DNA from: Paracoccaceae bacterium
GTDB taxonomy: Bacteria > Pseudomonadota > Alphaproteobacteria > Rhodobacterales > Rhodobacteraceae
Reading direction: 5' to 3'
Length of the DNA: 6,151 bases
Assembly (NCBI GenBank): GCA_026982255.1
Contig: JALSHL010000024.1
Coordinates: 1-6,151, forward strand
Part shown: positions 6,025 to 6,151 of the stretch, in pieces
Position numbering within the stretch: position 1 is the stretch's first letter
Layout of the letters: every line of letters starts with the position of its first letter
Position numbers and translations under genes: made by a program
Notes under the pieces: model-generated
The model's input: the letters and a program-made list of their open reading frames with translations, nothing else
What the model was told of the DNA's origin: nothing
Database searches by the model: none

Positions 6025-6151
6025 AAATCCAGATTCTCCACGCTCAGGGCGTTTTCCTGAATGAACTCGCGCCGCGGTTCCACCACGTCGCCCATCAGTT
6101 TGGTGAAAATCTCGTCGGCCTCTGCGAACTGGTCGACCTTGACCTGCAACA
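6021..6151 (-). CDS. gyrB: DNA gyrase subunit B, C-terminal end (partial)
   Basis: Read on the minus strand, 42 codons and a TAA stop (complement of 6021-6023) are present; the rest of the gene lies beyond the right edge. The peptide contains ADEIFTKLMGDVVEPRREF followed by IQENALSVENLDF, matching the conserved C-terminal tail of GyrB, where type IIA topoisomerase B subunits carry LMG-(D)-x-VEPRR-x-FI. The homologous ParE tail differs in this stretch, so gyrase B is favoured. GyrB supplies the ATPase and part of the DNA-cleavage core of gyrase, which introduces negative supercoils. The gene is convergent with the thioredoxin gene, and the two reading frames overlap by four bases with interlocked stop codons. 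Confidence 0.9.
   Translation of the reverse strand, partial: LQVKVDQFAEADEIFTKLMGDVVEPRREFIQENALSVENLDF

Overview
The window looks like ordinary chromosomal DNA from a high-GC alphaproteobacterium, most likely a Rhodobacterales/Roseobacter-type organism. This is inferred from strong GC bias at third codon positions, the style of the HU protein and the GyrB C-terminus. No sequence search was possible. The window is gene-dense. No mobile element, CRISPR array, tRNA or rRNA was seen, and no gap exceeds 300 bases.

Left part (1-3445): the tail of an unrecognised plus-strand gene ends at 104. A short AT-rich gap follows, holding a 13-bp palindrome, a TTTCAC direct repeat and a possible promoter. 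Next come adenine deaminase and AMP nucleosidase, which share an ATGA stop/start overlap. Together the two enzymes would convert AMP to adenine plus ribose 5-phosphate, then adenine to hypoxanthine plus ammonia. This is a complete two-step AMP breakdown route in one coupled operon.

Middle part (3446-4835): a 173-bp AT-richer gap carrying a tentative promoter precedes a 96-residue HU-family nucleoid protein. HU ends in a clear hairpin/T-tract terminator. That terminator lies only 12 bases before the start codon of a ten-helix EamA/DMT-type transporter, so how the transporter is transcribed is an open question.

Right part (4836-6151): a CcdA-like membrane thiol-disulfide transporter (Cys18 and Cys134) and a thioredoxin-like protein with a twin-arginine-type signal and a WCSTC active site are 11 bases apart. 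They form a plausible unit that passes cytoplasmic reducing power to a periplasmic thioredoxin. The C-terminal end of gyrB enters from the right on the minus strand. Its stop codon interlocks with that of the thioredoxin gene in a 4-base overlap.

I did not find an unmistakably new system. The points most worth checking are the coupled ade-amn operon and its possibly leaderless, operator-bearing start, the Tat-type thioredoxin paired with CcdA and its displaced cis-proline, and the terminator-to-start arrangement between HU and the transporter.
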